A DNA stretch of 64,000 bases from Microbulbifer variabilis ATCC 700307. Its GTDB lineage: Bacteria > Pseudomonadota > Gammaproteobacteria > Pseudomonadales > Cellvibrionaceae. The notes beneath the pieces are model-generated. The model was not told where the DNA came from. It saw only the letters and a program-made list of their open reading frames with translations, and did no database searches. Position numbers and translations under genes: made by a program. The DNA is taken from positions 248,001 to 312,000 of the forward strand of contig NZ_AQYJ01000025.1 of the NCBI RefSeq assembly GCF_000380565.1. Direction: 5' to 3'. Below, one piece after another: positions 38,303 through 47,040 of the stretch. Every line of letters starts with the position of its first letter. The stretch's first letter is position 1.

Positions 38303-38984
38303 CGCCTACCTCCTGCTGTTCAGCTATAGAAGTATTTGCTACTCCGTGGAGCAGCAACTGTACTGTGTGATCAACCCACTTCTCACTGTTATCCCCATCT
38401 ACCATAAAGGCGAATACTTTCTTCAGGGGGTCTCCCGCTATAAACGGGAATGCAATCAGGCTGATAAAAGAAATGGGCATCAAGTTGATATCGAGATCTT
38501 GACGCAGACAACCGGCTGTCTTGAGCACACCCAGTAATTCACGAAGCTTGGGCCCCAGCTGGGATGCCAGCCTATCTGCAAACAAGTCACGCATACGGCC
38601 CGGTTTAGACGCCACTTCGTCAACAATAAGCCTGGGAATCCAGGGCTCACGAGTGTAAAGGCGAATCATTCTGGCCATCGCCTCCTTCAGCATATCTAAG
38701 GAAGGCTCTTTTCCATCCAGTCCCACATTAAGGAATGCAGGGCCGTACTGCAGGAACTGGCTTCGCATTACCTCAATAATCAACCCTTCCTTGCCGCCAA
38801 AGTGGTAGCTGATCATTGCGGAATTCACCCCTGCCCCTTTGGCAATCTCGCGGATAGAAATATCGCGAAAGGCCTTCTCACGCAGGAGCACATAGGCAGA
38901 CTGTATCAAGGCCTCGCGCACCTGCATTTCACGTTCCGGATCCCTGGGCCGTCCGCGGCCACGGCTGGATATGGATTCACTCAC
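38292..38984 (-). CDS. TetR-family repressor of RND operon 1
   Basis: 230 residues. Basic N-terminus R-G-R-G-R-P-R-D-P, then a TetR helix-turn-helix (about 25-75: I-S-I-R-E-I-A-K-G-A-G-V-N-S-A-M-I-S-Y-H-F-G-G-K-E-G) and a helical ligand domain. GTG start at 38984. First gene of tetR-MFP-RND, so it probably represses its own operon through the palindrome 14-37 bases upstream. Confidence 0.9.
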   Translation of the reverse strand: MSESISSRGRGRPRDPEREMQVREALIQSAYVLLREKAFRDISIREIAKGAGVNSAMISYHFGGKEGLIIEVMRSQFLQYGPAFLNVGLDGKEPSLDMLKEAMARMIRLYTREPWIPRLIVDEVASKPGRMRDLFADRLASQLGPKLRELLGVLKTAGCLRQDLDINLMPISFISLIAFPFIAGDPLKKVFAFMVDGDNSEKWVDHTVQLLLHGVANTSIAEQQEVGGEN

Positions 38985-38997
38985 CTTAAATAACCAA

Positions 38998-39021
38998 TTA
39001 ATTAATCACTTGATTAATTAA
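38998..39021. promoter_or_regulatory. Putative TetR operator
   Basis: 24-bp palindrome: TTAATTAATCA and its exact complement around a CT centre, directly upstream of the tetR gene. Its size and position are those of a TetR dimer (or double-dimer) site. Confidence 0.7.
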
Positions 39022-39246
39022 ATAACAGACCTCAAATAAGAACAAGCTAAAAAATCGACCTGATAGTCATATTTTTGGGCTGCACAAGGCGATTAACCCT
39101 TTGGGTGGCACACAAAACACAGCTTGTGTGCTTATGGTCACACTGGGCTTGCTTCCCTTTTTTGGTCAGTCGCCCTTTTGCAGGCTTGAAAGCGTTGGCC
39201 ACGATATCTCGCGGCACTATGAAGATCTAAGCGATTTTGTAAGAAA

Positions 39247-39274
39247 AGAAAAAAGGCCCGCAAGGGGCCTTTTT
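39247..39274. terminator. Bidirectional rho-independent terminator
   Basis: AAAAAGGCCC-GCAAG-GGGCCTTTTT: U-run on either strand. It ends the tryptophanase transcript (minus strand) 62 bases after its stop; nothing on the plus strand obviously needs it. Confidence 0.9.
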
Positions 39275-39335
39275 AGAGGGGAGAGGCTTAATAAAGGCAA
39301 CAAGGTCCTATCCCCTGCTGAGCACAAGCCATATA

Positions 39336-40733
39336 TCAGAGAGATTTAAATCTCGCCGTGAAATGTCGTAAAACCGGCGGCTCATACTCAAAGGTCAATC
39401 CCTTCAATTCATGGGCTCGATTTTGCAGCTCAATAATGGCATCAGCGATATAATCCATATGATCATTGGTATACACACGGCGCGGAATGGTTAAGCGCAT
39501 TAATTCCAAATCCGCCTTCTTCTGCTCACCTGTTTCCGGATCACGCCCCAACAGTAAAGAACCAATCTCCACCGCGCGAATACCCGCCTCCAAGTACAGT
39601 GCATTAGTTAAAACCTGAGCAGGAAATTGCTCCGGCGGAATATGTGGCAGAATTTTGGCAGCATCAACAAACACTGCATGGCCACCTGTCGGGTACTGGA
39701 TAGGCACTCCACCCTCTCGCAAACGCTCACCGAGATACGCCACCTGGCTAATACGGTAGTGTAGGAAGCTCTCATCAGCTGCCTCATAAAGACCTCGGGC
39801 CAAAGCCTCCATATCCCGCCCGGCCATACCACCATAGGTAACAAAGCCTTCCATAGGTACACAGCGTGTGCGTACGGCCTGGAACAGCTCTTCATGATCG
39901 CGAATACAGCACAGACCTCCGATATTAACCATTGGATCTTTTTTAGCAGACATAGTCAGCATATCGCCATACTGATACATCTCGCGAATAATTTCCAGGA
40001 TCGACTTATTCTGGTAGCCCTCTTCCCGCTGCTTGATAAAGTAGGCATTCTCACAATAACGAGCGGAGTCAATCACCACTGGGATATCGTATTTTGTGGC
40101 TATCTCATAGACTGCGCGCATATTCGCCATGGAAACCGGCTGCCCACCAGAACTGTTACAAGTTACCGTAGTGATAATTGCACAAATATTGTTCGGCCCA
40201 TGCTCTTCAATCGTTTCAACCAACTTTTCCAGGTTGAAATTTCCTTTCCAGTCATAGGCAGTAGTGGTATCAAAGGCCCGCTCATCCACCACATTGATCG
40301 CTTTACCACCATTCAGCTCAATGTGACCAGCAGTTGTGTCAAAGTGATAGTTGGAAATAAAAACCGGCGTAGTGCCGCCACGCACTTGGCGCATACGCTC
40401 AATCAACGCAGGGAACAGGATTTGCTCAGCACCACGCCCCTGATGTGCAGGAACGGTTAATTTATAACCAAAAAAATGTTCAACCGCTTTACACAGATTG
40501 TAATAGTTGCGGCTACCTGCATAAGATTCGTCACCCAACATCAAGCCAGCCCACTGGTTATCGCTCATGGCGCCTGTACCAGAGTCAGTCAGCAGATCGA
40601 TGTACACATCATCACTACGTAATAAGAAAGGGTTCAAACCAGCTTCCGCCAAAGCCTCTTCCCGGTCGGCCAAGGTTGTCATTTTGATCGGCTCAACCAT
40701 CTTGATACGGAATGGTTCAGGAATACGCTTCAT
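39336..40733 (-). CDS. tnaA: Tryptophanase (beta-eliminating lyase)
   Basis: 465 residues, PLP fold type I. Opening [11 protein letters not shown], substrate loop [15 protein letters not shown] (PLP Asp-Arg) and PLP lysine in M-S-A-K-K-D (about 262). It could be tyrosine phenol-lyase. Two positions favour tryptophanase: Asp in S-N-Y-H-F-D-T-T and Val in I-R-A-V-E-I-G, where tyrosine phenol-lyases have Thr and Arg. It converts Trp to indole, pyruvate and ammonia. RBS AAGGAAA 6 bases before the ATG. No tnaC leader peptide (Trp...Pro-stop) and no tnaB permease found upstream. Confidence 0.88.
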   Translation of the reverse strand: MKRIPEPFRIKMVEPIKMTTLADREEALAEAGLNPFLLRSDDVYIDLLTDSGTGAMSDNQWAGLMLGDESYAGSRNYYNLCKAVEHFFGYKLTVPAHQGRGAEQILFPALIERMRQVRGGTTPVFISNYHFDTTAGHIELNGGKAINVVDERAFDTTTAYDWKGNFNLEKLVETIEEHGPNNICAIITTVTCNSSGGQPVSMANMRAVYEIATKYDIPVVIDSARYCENAYFIKQREEGYQNKSILEIIREMYQYGDMLTMSAKKDPMVNIGGLCCIRDHEELFQAVRTRCVPMEGFVTYGGMAGRDMEALARGLYEAADESFLHYRISQVAYLGERLREGGVPIQYPTGGHAVFVDAAKILPHIPPEQFPAQVLTNALYLEAGIRAVEIGSLLLGRDPETGEQKKADLELMRLTIPRRVYTNDHMDYIADAIIELQNRAHELKGLTFEYEPPVLRHFTARFKSL

Positions 40734-41583
40734 CGTTATTTTCCTTATAAGTCCTGACAGCGGGAACTAAATCTTGGACCTTAGTCACACCGCACACTGT
40801 TTTAACGCGGGTATAGTACAGAGGAAGGGGGAAATAGGCGAATGAGGAGCTCGCCATCACGGAAAACTATTCTTGTAGCCGGCTATCAGGCATAAATTAT
40901 GTTCATTTTATATACCCGATACCGCCAGCTCTTTTCTGAATTAGCTCAAAGCAAATTCAATTTCCACGAGAACAGCTGCTAGCTTTAAAGCGCTTCCCCT
41001 TCTGCCCCACGGTTTGAGTTAGCCCCCAATTCCAGTAAACCCAAAACCCCAGTATAATTCAGCTTGGCAATAAGCTACATTAAAAGAGTCATACTTTCTG
41101 CTTCCAAGCTATATAAATCTATACTTTGTCTAACAAACAAACCTCTTTTTTTTCGTAAAATTATCAAAAAAAAATATTCAGCGTTCATAATCCAAGTTCA
41201 TATTGAGTAAAATCCTTATCATTAATATCATTTAGGCTATTACAGTCAAAGAAAATAACCGCAAAATAAAAACCGGATTATCTAAAACTTTAAAATGGAG
41301 CGCCCGACTAGAGCATACCCATTGATCGACATGGGGTATCATCCTGCCAGTTATCTTGCTGCTAAAAAATGATAAATTCTAAGGAGAGTTTTAGATGTCC
41401 CCGAAAACTATTGGATTTTATGAGGAACTCTAAGGATAGAATAAGACAGAAGCGCAATAGCATTAAATATAATCGGAAATAATCTTCTGTAAAAGCCACC
41501 AAGATAACTAAAAAAGGAAATTATCGACTAGTTGAGAAAACAGCCTTCATCCCGCTCCTATCAACTGCCTATTTACCCTCGAT
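40734..41583. other. Long AT-rich intergenic region upstream of tryptophanase
   Basis: 850 bases. I looked for a tnaC-like leader on the minus strand and found none. On the plus strand a good ribosome site (AAGGAGAG) precedes ATG at 41394 with only 12 codons (M-S-P-K-T-I-G-F-Y-E-E-L) before a stop, likely the stump of a lost gene. No other gene recognised. Confidence 0.5.
41394..41432 (+). pseudogene. Stump of a lost gene (12 codons with a strong RBS)
   Basis: TAAGGAGAG stands 6 bases before the ATG, followed by twelve codons and a TAA. The opening looks like a normal protein N-terminus, and the sequence beyond shows stops in all frames. It could instead be a real micropeptide or leader peptide. 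Confidence 0.3.
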
Positions 41584-41949
41584 CTATATTCTTGCATTCA
41601 CCTCAATCTTAATTCCCACTGGATCAAAAAACACCAGCTGCCGCATATCTCGCCCCGGGATATCCATTTGCTTACTGTCGACTCCCAAAGAGTCCAACTT
41701 GGCCTTAATAGGTTGAAGATCATCCGTATGGAAAGCTACATGATCAAGATGCGGCTTAGCCGGTTGTTCACTAGCAACCTCTCCCTCAATCAAATGGAGA
41801 ATAGGTTTCCCATTCCCATATAACCAAAACCCCTTACGATTGAAGTTCGGGCGCTCACCCTCGATCAGACCGAGAACCTCGGTATAGAAATCCCGCACGC
41901 GGATCAATTGCTCCATAGGTGCGGTAATGTTGAAGTGATCCAATTGCAT
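41584..41949 (-). CDS. VOC-family (glyoxalase/dioxygenase fold) protein
   Basis: 121 residues from the ATG at 41949 (M-Q-L-D-H-F-N-I, RBS AGGGAAG). Two beta-alpha-beta-beta-beta modules: metal-ligand-type H5 in L-D-H-F, and H-L-D-H-V-A-F-H-T-D in the second half, ending F-F-D-P-V-G-I-K-I-E with a C-terminal Glu ligand. Catalytic or binding role unknown. Lies 107 bases downstream of the CoA-transferase gene in the same direction. Confidence 0.85.
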   Translation of the reverse strand: MQLDHFNITAPMEQLIRVRDFYTEVLGLIEGERPNFNRKGFWLYGNGKPILHLIEGEVASEQPAKPHLDHVAFHTDDLQPIKAKLDSLGVDSKQMDIPGRDMRQLVFFDPVGIKIEVNARI

Positions 41950-42056
41950 AACGCTTCCCTGTATTAACCAGCTGACTGAAAAGCGGCGCAAAAATGCACC
42001 GCTTTGCTATGCGAGCCCCAATTCCGAAGGGTGTACTACCGGCCAATTAGGAGGCT

Positions 42057-43280
42057 CTACACAATCCCTTTTTGGCGCAGAGCACCAATCTGGTCTTCGT
42101 CTTTACCTAAGAAGTCCCTCAGAACTCCTTCAGTATGCTCACCCAATACGGGGGGGGCTTGCCGATAGTCGAGGGCAGTCTCAGAAAAGATAACCGGGTT
42201 ACGCACGGTTTTTACCTTACCGGCTTCCGGATGATCCTGCTCAATCACCATGCCACGGGCTTGAACCTGAGGGTCGGTAAAGACCTCTTCCAATGTATTA
42301 ATCGGTCCACAAGGTACATGATCATCGCTGAGTTTTTCGAGCCACCAGGCAGAGCTTTGCTGGCGAGTCGCCTCCTCTATTTGCGGTATCAGTTCCTCAC
42401 GGGCAATCACTCGCGCAGAGTTGGTGGCATAGGCAGGATTATCTGCTAGCTGCTCAATGCCAGCGATCGTACAGAAGCGTTTGAACTGATCGTCGTTGCC
42501 TACCGCCAACATAAAATAGCCGTCTTTTGAGGGTACTGCTTGGTAAGGCACGATATTGGGGTGGCCAGTGCCCTGCCGCTCCGGGCTTTTACCAGAGGTG
42601 AGATAGTTTTGCGCTTGGTTGGCAAGCCAGGCCACCTGGGTATCCAATAAGGCCAAATCGATATGCTGTCCCACTCCGGTCTGTTGGCGATGCACCACCG
42701 CCGCTAGCACGGAGGACACGGCATACATACCAGTCATCAGGTCGGCAACCGCCACCCCCACTTTTTGCGGACCGGCACCAGGCTGGCCTTCCGGCACTCC
42801 GGTAATGCTCATCAGGCCACCCATACCCTGGATCATGGCATCATAACCAGCACGATTTTTGTAGGGGCCAGTCTGGCCGAAGCCGGTGATGGAGCAATAA
42901 ATGACACCAGGGTTAATTTCCTTGATGGATTCATAATCCAGACCGTACTTTTTAAGTCCGCCAACTTTGTAGTTTTCCAGCAGGATATCGCAACGTGCTG
43001 CCATTTGCTTAATCAGCTCCTGGCCCTCTTCCGTGGTGATATCCACTGTGACGGATTTTTTGCCACGATTGGCGCTCAGGTAGTAAGCCGCATCGGCAGT
43101 ATCATTACCCTGCCCATCTTTCAGGTAGGGAGGGCCCCAGTGACGGGTATCATCCCCTCGTTCAGGGCGCTCCACCTTGATCACTTCTGCGCCAAAATCG
43201 GCGAAAACCTGCCCCGCCCAGGGCCCAGCAAGAATCCGACTGAGATCAAGTACCTTTAAATGCGCGAGCGGACCTGCCAT
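42057..43280 (-). CDS. Family III (CaiB/BaiF) CoA-transferase
   Basis: 407 residues. N-terminal K-V-L-D-L-S-R-I-L-A-G-P, E-V-I-K-V-E-R-P and N-R-G-K-K-S-V segments; catalytic Asp in the D-L-M-T-G-M-Y motif (about 170). Transfers CoA between carboxylic acids. Closest well-known members act on glutarate/succinate (SUGCT), formate/oxalate or carnitine. A glutarate role is possible given the glutaryl-CoA dehydrogenase gene at 54366, but that gene is 11 kb away and not co-oriented, so this is a guess. Confidence 0.88.
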   Translation of the reverse strand: MAGPLAHLKVLDLSRILAGPWAGQVFADFGAEVIKVERPERGDDTRHWGPPYLKDGQGNDTADAAYYLSANRGKKSVTVDITTEEGQELIKQMAARCDILLENYKVGGLKKYGLDYESIKEINPGVIYCSITGFGQTGPYKNRAGYDAMIQGMGGLMSITGVPEGQPGAGPQKVGVAVADLMTGMYAVSSVLAAVVHRQQTGVGQHIDLALLDTQVAWLANQAQNYLTSGKSPERQGTGHPNIVPYQAVPSKDGYFMLAVGNDDQFKRFCTIAGIEQLADNPAYATNSARVIAREELIPQIEEATRQQSSAWWLEKLSDDHVPCGPINTLEEVFTDPQVQARGMVIEQDHPEAGKVKTVRNPVIFSETALDYRQAPPVLGEHTEGVLRDFLGKDEDQIGALRQKGIV

Positions 43281-43423
43281 AACTTCCTCGTTTCGCTAAT
43301 ACAGGGAATAAACCGGAAAAATTTTTGCGGCAGCCTAACAGATATTTAACGCCCACGCCCAACTTGGAAGCTGGCAAAATTCGCCGTACACTGAGGTGCG
43401 CAATAAAAATAAGGAGGCGCAGC

Positions 43424-43741
43424 ATGGCCGCTATAGAAGCCCAAAAATTTGGATCTTTTCGCGACTTTTATCCTTTCTACTTACAAGAACATAGCAATCT
43501 CACTTGCAGAAGGCTTCATTTCCTGGGCACCACCCTGGTTTTTGCAACCGTGATTGCAGCAATCATTTCCGCTAACCCTATGTGGTTCGCGGCTACCCCC
43601 ATTGCAGGTTATGGATTTGCCTGGATCGGACATTTCTTTTTTGAGCACAACCGTCCAGCCACTTTTAAGTATCCCTTTTACAGCTTTTTGGGAGACTTTG
43701 TGATGTTTAAGGACATGCTCCTGGGCCGTATTGAGCGCTGA
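43424..43741 (+). CDS. DUF962 (Mpo1-like) membrane protein
   Basis: 106 residues from the ATG at 43424, whose AAGGAGG (8 bases upstream) fixes the start. F-Y-P-F-Y-L-Q-E-H and C-R-R-L-H-F-L-G-T motifs, two membrane helices (about 35-50, 55-70), W-I-G-H-F-F-F-E-H-N-R-P-A-T-F and the Y-P-F-Y-S-F-L-G-D end are all typical. Yeast Mpo1 of this superfamily is an iron-dependent 2-hydroxy fatty acid dioxygenase, and the His residues that would bind iron are present; bacterial function unproven. Confidence 0.88.
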   Translation: MAAIEAQKFGSFRDFYPFYLQEHSNLTCRRLHFLGTTLVFATVIAAIISANPMWFAATPIAGYGFAWIGHFFFEHNRPATFKYPFYSFLGDFVMFKDMLLGRIER

Positions 43742-43748
43742 CCTACGC

Positions 43749-45173
43749 TTATTTTTTGTCCGCCGACAAGCCATATTTACGCAGCTTGTTGGCTACAGCG
43801 GTGTGGGAGATTCCCAGTTCTTTGGCAAGCCTTCGTGTTGAAGGACGCCCGGCAATCAGCTCTCTGAGCAATGCTCGCTCCATGTGCTCCATCATTTCCT
43901 TATAGCTGAGTCCTCGCCCCCAGTCTTTCCAAGGCAACTGGGCTTGCACGGTCAAATCCGGCAAATGCGGCAAGGCGATGCTGTCCATACCGTGCCTCCG
44001 GCAATTCCCAGCAGCAGCCACAAAGTAATCACGTAATCCGTTGAAGTTATCCGGCCAGTCGTGGCGGCAAATCAAGTTCTCGACTTCTTGATCCAAAGCC
44101 AAGTCCGCCCCGTCCGGGCACTCCTGTCGCAGAAGTGTCTTGGCAAAACGTGAGATGGCGGGGCGCATATTACGTAGCGGCGGCAAAGTTATAGAAAGCG
44201 AAGAGAATAATTGAGCCAGGGCAGGATGCAGGGTTTTAGGGGTACAACAGGTGGCCACCAACCGAATGGAAGGAGGCAGAGAGCGCAGACGGCGCAAGAG
44301 TAAAACTTGTGCCTCACTGCTCAAACGATGAAGATCCTCAAGGATCAGAGTTCCACTGGAACGTAAGTGCAACGGGACTTCCATCCGGCCTTCTTGGGGG
44401 ACAACCCGGTAGCAATCTGCTCGGGCAGCAGCTGGGGAGAGGTAATGTACCGCACCCGCAAAAGTGCTCTTGCCAGTACCCCGCTCGCCGGTGATCAATA
44501 ACGGGGAGGCCAGCTCAGCAATATCTTGCAACTGCAGGCAACTGTCTCTGCGCAGGTCGAAATCCCATAAGGCCACAGGCCTGGGCAGCTCAGCATTAAA
44601 CACACTCCTATCCCAGGATTGCATGCGCAATACTGCCCCCGCGAGGGAATCTACATCACTGGGACTATCCAACGCTAAAGGCGACCAGTCCACTCGAAAA
44701 TTTTGCCCACGCACCACTACTGGCAGACCAAAGCGGGGAACGGCAAAATCCCTCAACAGCTCTGCCACCTGCATTAATGGAAGAAAGCGCTGTAACTGCA
44801 AACCAGGCACCTTATCCAGGCTTACGCCGAAAGCTCGTGCCGCTGCCAGATTTGCAGCCACCACCCTGCCCTCACGGTCCACACTCAAAACCGGGTCGGT
44901 CACATGTTGAAGCAGTGTATCAAGCTCAAAATAACGCCTTTCTAATGGCAGCAGTGAGATGCGGCGAACTCTCTGCACCCCTGGAACCCTGTAGAGGGAC
45001 TTCTCTATGGTCTGGTACTGAGTGCCAAGCATCCCCGGCGCGAGCAGATACACCTTGTCGCCACTATCACCACCGAGCTCCCCAGAGGTAACGTTTATAC
45101 GATATTCGCCGAATATTTGCATAATTTCATGCAAAATGCCGACTCGATTAGCACAAGTTATTTCAATCCTCAC
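43749..45173 (-). CDS. phhR: TyrR/PhhR-family transcriptional regulator
   Basis: 474 residues from the GTG at 45173. ACT domain (about 1-70, R-I-E-I-T-C-A-N-R-V-G-I-L), PAS (about 75-180), an AAA+ domain with Walker A G-E-R-G-T-G-K-S-T and Walker B L-I-L-E-D but no G-A-F-T-G-A loop (as in TyrR, so no sigma-54 contact), and a C-terminal HTH (R-R-L-A-K-E-L-G-I-S-H-T-A-V-A-N-K-L). An upstream start at 45248 would place the TyrR box inside the gene, and the ACT homology begins exactly at 45173, so the shorter form is chosen. Divergent to phhA; controls aromatic amino acid catabolism. Confidence 0.9.
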   Translation of the reverse strand: MRIEITCANRVGILHEIMQIFGEYRINVTSGELGGDSGDKVYLLAPGMLGTQYQTIEKSLYRVPGVQRVRRISLLPLERRYFELDTLLQHVTDPVLSVDREGRVVAANLAAARAFGVSLDKVPGLQLQRFLPLMQVAELLRDFAVPRFGLPVVVRGQNFRVDWSPLALDSPSDVDSLAGAVLRMQSWDRSVFNAELPRPVALWDFDLRRDSCLQLQDIAELASPLLITGERGTGKSTFAGAVHYLSPAAARADCYRVVPQEGRMEVPLHLRSSGTLILEDLHRLSSEAQVLLLRRLRSLPPSIRLVATCCTPKTLHPALAQLFSSLSITLPPLRNMRPAISRFAKTLLRQECPDGADLALDQEVENLICRHDWPDNFNGLRDYFVAAAGNCRRHGMDSIALPHLPDLTVQAQLPWKDWGRGLSYKEMMEHMERALLRELIAGRPSTRRLAKELGISHTAVANKLRKYGLSADKK

Positions 45174-45182
45174 CGGTCCACC

Positions 45183-45200
45183 TGTAAAGATAACTTTACA
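45183..45200. promoter_or_regulatory. TyrR box in the phhR-phhA intergenic region
   Basis: Perfect consensus TGTAAA-N6-TTTACA (spacer GATAAC). It ends 10 bases before the phhR start, so it probably mediates autorepression, and lies about 170 bases from phhA. A half-site TGTAAA follows at 45206-45211. Confidence 0.85.
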
Positions 45201-45368
45201 AGAAGTGTAAATTGACTGCCACAAGCGGCGCAATACAGCCCTCTCCACTCTCCCCTCCAGGCATCTGCCTGACTAAAAATAGAGGAGAGACATAACAACA
45301 AGGTTCAGCGGCAGGGCCAGGCTTACCCGGTACTTATTGGGGACTGGTGGACCGCAGGAGACGAGCGC

Positions 45369-46175
45369 ATGAAAAAAGAAGCAGCCAAGAAGGGCACCAA
45401 GTACGTAGCACGCGAACCCAATGAGCAGGGTTTTATCGAATATACGGATCTGGAACACCAGACCTGGCAGCGCCTGATAGAGCGCCAGTTGGAAGTACTG
45501 CCCGGTCGCGCCTGCGATGAATATATGCACGGCTTGGATCTCCTGGACCTTCCCCGCGATCGCATCCCCCAACTGGAGGAAGTTTCCAGCGTTTTACGCC
45601 GTGAAACTGGCTGGGAAGTGGCTCGGGTTCCCGCTTTGATCGGTTTTGAAACATTCTTTGGTCTGCTCGCCGACCGCAAATTCCCGGTAGCTACCTTTAT
45701 TCGCACTCCGGAGGAGTTTGACTACCTGCAGGAGCCGGATATCTTCCATGAGATTTTCGGCCACTGCGCCATGCTCACCAATCCCGCATTCGCCAATTTC
45801 ACTGAGAAATACGGGCAACTTGGGCTACAAGCCACTCCCAAAGAGCGCGCGTACTTAGCCCGTCTCTATTGGTTCACCGTAGAATTTGGACTACTCAATA
45901 CCAAAGATGGCCTGCGGATTTACGGTGGCGGCATCCTGTCCTCCCCAAAAGAAACACTGTACGCGTTGAGTAATCAACCAGAGCGTTACGACTTCTCTGC
46001 GATTGATGCTCTGCGCACACCTTACCGGATCGACATCGTACAGCCGATTTATTACGTACTGGATGGCTTGCAACAGTTACAGGACCTCACAGAAATTGAC
46101 CTGATGTCCAAGGTACGCGAAGCCATAGAGCTTGGCCTGTTCGAACCGCGCTTCCCGCCAAAAGACGCCGCCTAA
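45369..46175 (+). CDS. phhA: Phenylalanine 4-hydroxylase
   Basis: 268 residues, bacterial monodomain size. Iron ligands H127 and H132 in F-H-E-I-F-G-H, and Glu in W-F-T-V-E-F-G-L (about 172); pterin region P-D-I-F-H and Y-G-G-G-I-L-S-S. Converts Phe to Tyr with tetrahydrobiopterin and O2. RBS GGAG about 9 bases before the ATG. Driven from the region shared with phhR. phhB (pterin carbinolamine dehydratase), its usual partner in Pseudomonas, is not adjacent. Confidence 0.96.
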   Translation: MKKEAAKKGTKYVAREPNEQGFIEYTDLEHQTWQRLIERQLEVLPGRACDEYMHGLDLLDLPRDRIPQLEEVSSVLRRETGWEVARVPALIGFETFFGLLADRKFPVATFIRTPEEFDYLQEPDIFHEIFGHCAMLTNPAFANFTEKYGQLGLQATPKERAYLARLYWFTVEFGLLNTKDGLRIYGGGILSSPKETLYALSNQPERYDFSAIDALRTPYRIDIVQPIYYVLDGLQQLQDLTEIDLMSKVREAIELGLFEPRFPPKDAA

Positions 46176-46182
46176 GCACTAC

Positions 46183-46215
46183 TTTACCGGGCTGTAAACT
46201 GCAGCCCGGTAAAGC
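46183..46215. terminator. 13-bp perfect inverted repeat after phhA
   Basis: CTTTACCGGGCTG and its exact complement around a 7-base loop, 7 bases past the stop. A very stable stem without a clean T-run, followed by a C-rich stretch. Likely terminates or protects the phhA mRNA. Confidence 0.65.
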
Positions 46216-46477
46216 CCTCCCCGCCCCGTTATTTCCTGCATATGGAAAATTTACTCAAACCACTCTCATAAACATTGCACTTGGGGAAAATTCCACTACC
46301 GGCACAATCGGCCTGAGCCTATCGTTACAGCAGGTTGTGTAGTGGGAGGCCAACTACCTTTCAGCTCTGCCTACACCCGGAACGCCAAACTAACATTCGG
46401 GGCGGCATGCCAGCGGACGGCTTTAAAAATCCGTGCAAGGACACAGAACCCCGTAGTTTTGGGAGCGCTGTAGCACT
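46216..46477. other. Intergenic spacer upstream of the Lrp-family gene
   Basis: About 260 bases with no gene recognised. Presumably holds the promoter of the regulator. Confidence 0.4.
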
Positions 46478-46954
46478 ATGTCCTCACTTGACGCGATTGA
46501 TAGACAACTTCTTGCTATCCTCCAATCCGACGTCAGCCTTTCAATTGAGGAGCTGGCGGAGCGTGTTGGTCTAACCAAAACCCCCTGCTGGCGCCGGGTG
46601 CAAAAGCTGGAGAAAAGCGGCATTATCCGCCGCAAAGTTGCATTGTTGAATGCGGAGATCCTGGGCCTACCTGTCTCGGTATTCGCCCAGGTAAAGACTG
46701 ACCAGCACACACCGGAGTGGGCGGATGCTTTTGCCGAGCATGTGGCCCAACTGCCAGAGGTGGTAGACTGCTACCGAATGGCCGGTGATTACGATTACCT
46801 GCTCAGGGTAGTCGTCAGTGATATCGCCGCTTACGACCGCTTCTATAAGGAGCTGATCAGGCGTGTAGGTATCAGTGATATTATTTCGAACTTTGCCCTG
46901 GAGCAGATTAAGAGCACTACTGAACTGCCGATCCCTGCGGAAAACAAGGATTAA
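46478..46954 (+). CDS. Lrp/AsnC-family transcriptional regulator
   Basis: 158 residues. N-terminal HTH (I-D-R-Q-L-L-A-I-L-Q...S-I-E-E-L-A-E-R-V-G-L-T-K-T-P-C-W-R-R-V-Q-K-L-E) and C-terminal RAM/ACT domain (about 68-150, G-D-Y-D-Y-L-L-R-V-V). Members respond to amino acids. The C-W-R-R recognition helix is seen in regulators of amino-acid catabolic genes (BkdR/DecR-like). Its position after phhA hints at a role in amino-acid use. Confidence 0.92.
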   Translation: MSSLDAIDRQLLAILQSDVSLSIEELAERVGLTKTPCWRRVQKLEKSGIIRRKVALLNAEILGLPVSVFAQVKTDQHTPEWADAFAEHVAQLPEVVDCYRMAGDYDYLLRVVVSDIAAYDRFYKELIRRVGISDIISNFALEQIKSTTELPIPAENKD

Positions 46955-47040
46955 TACACGGGAGATAATCGGCGAACACTACCGGCTGTCCACACAACTA
47001 TGGATAATGATGGAATCTCGCTCACTCGCAAGGATGACAT

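Noticed and set aside
40734..41100. tnaC leader peptide upstream of tryptophanase
   Set aside because: The only upstream minus-strand ATG reading frame (from about 40859) runs into the tnaA start with no Trp and no Pro-stop end.
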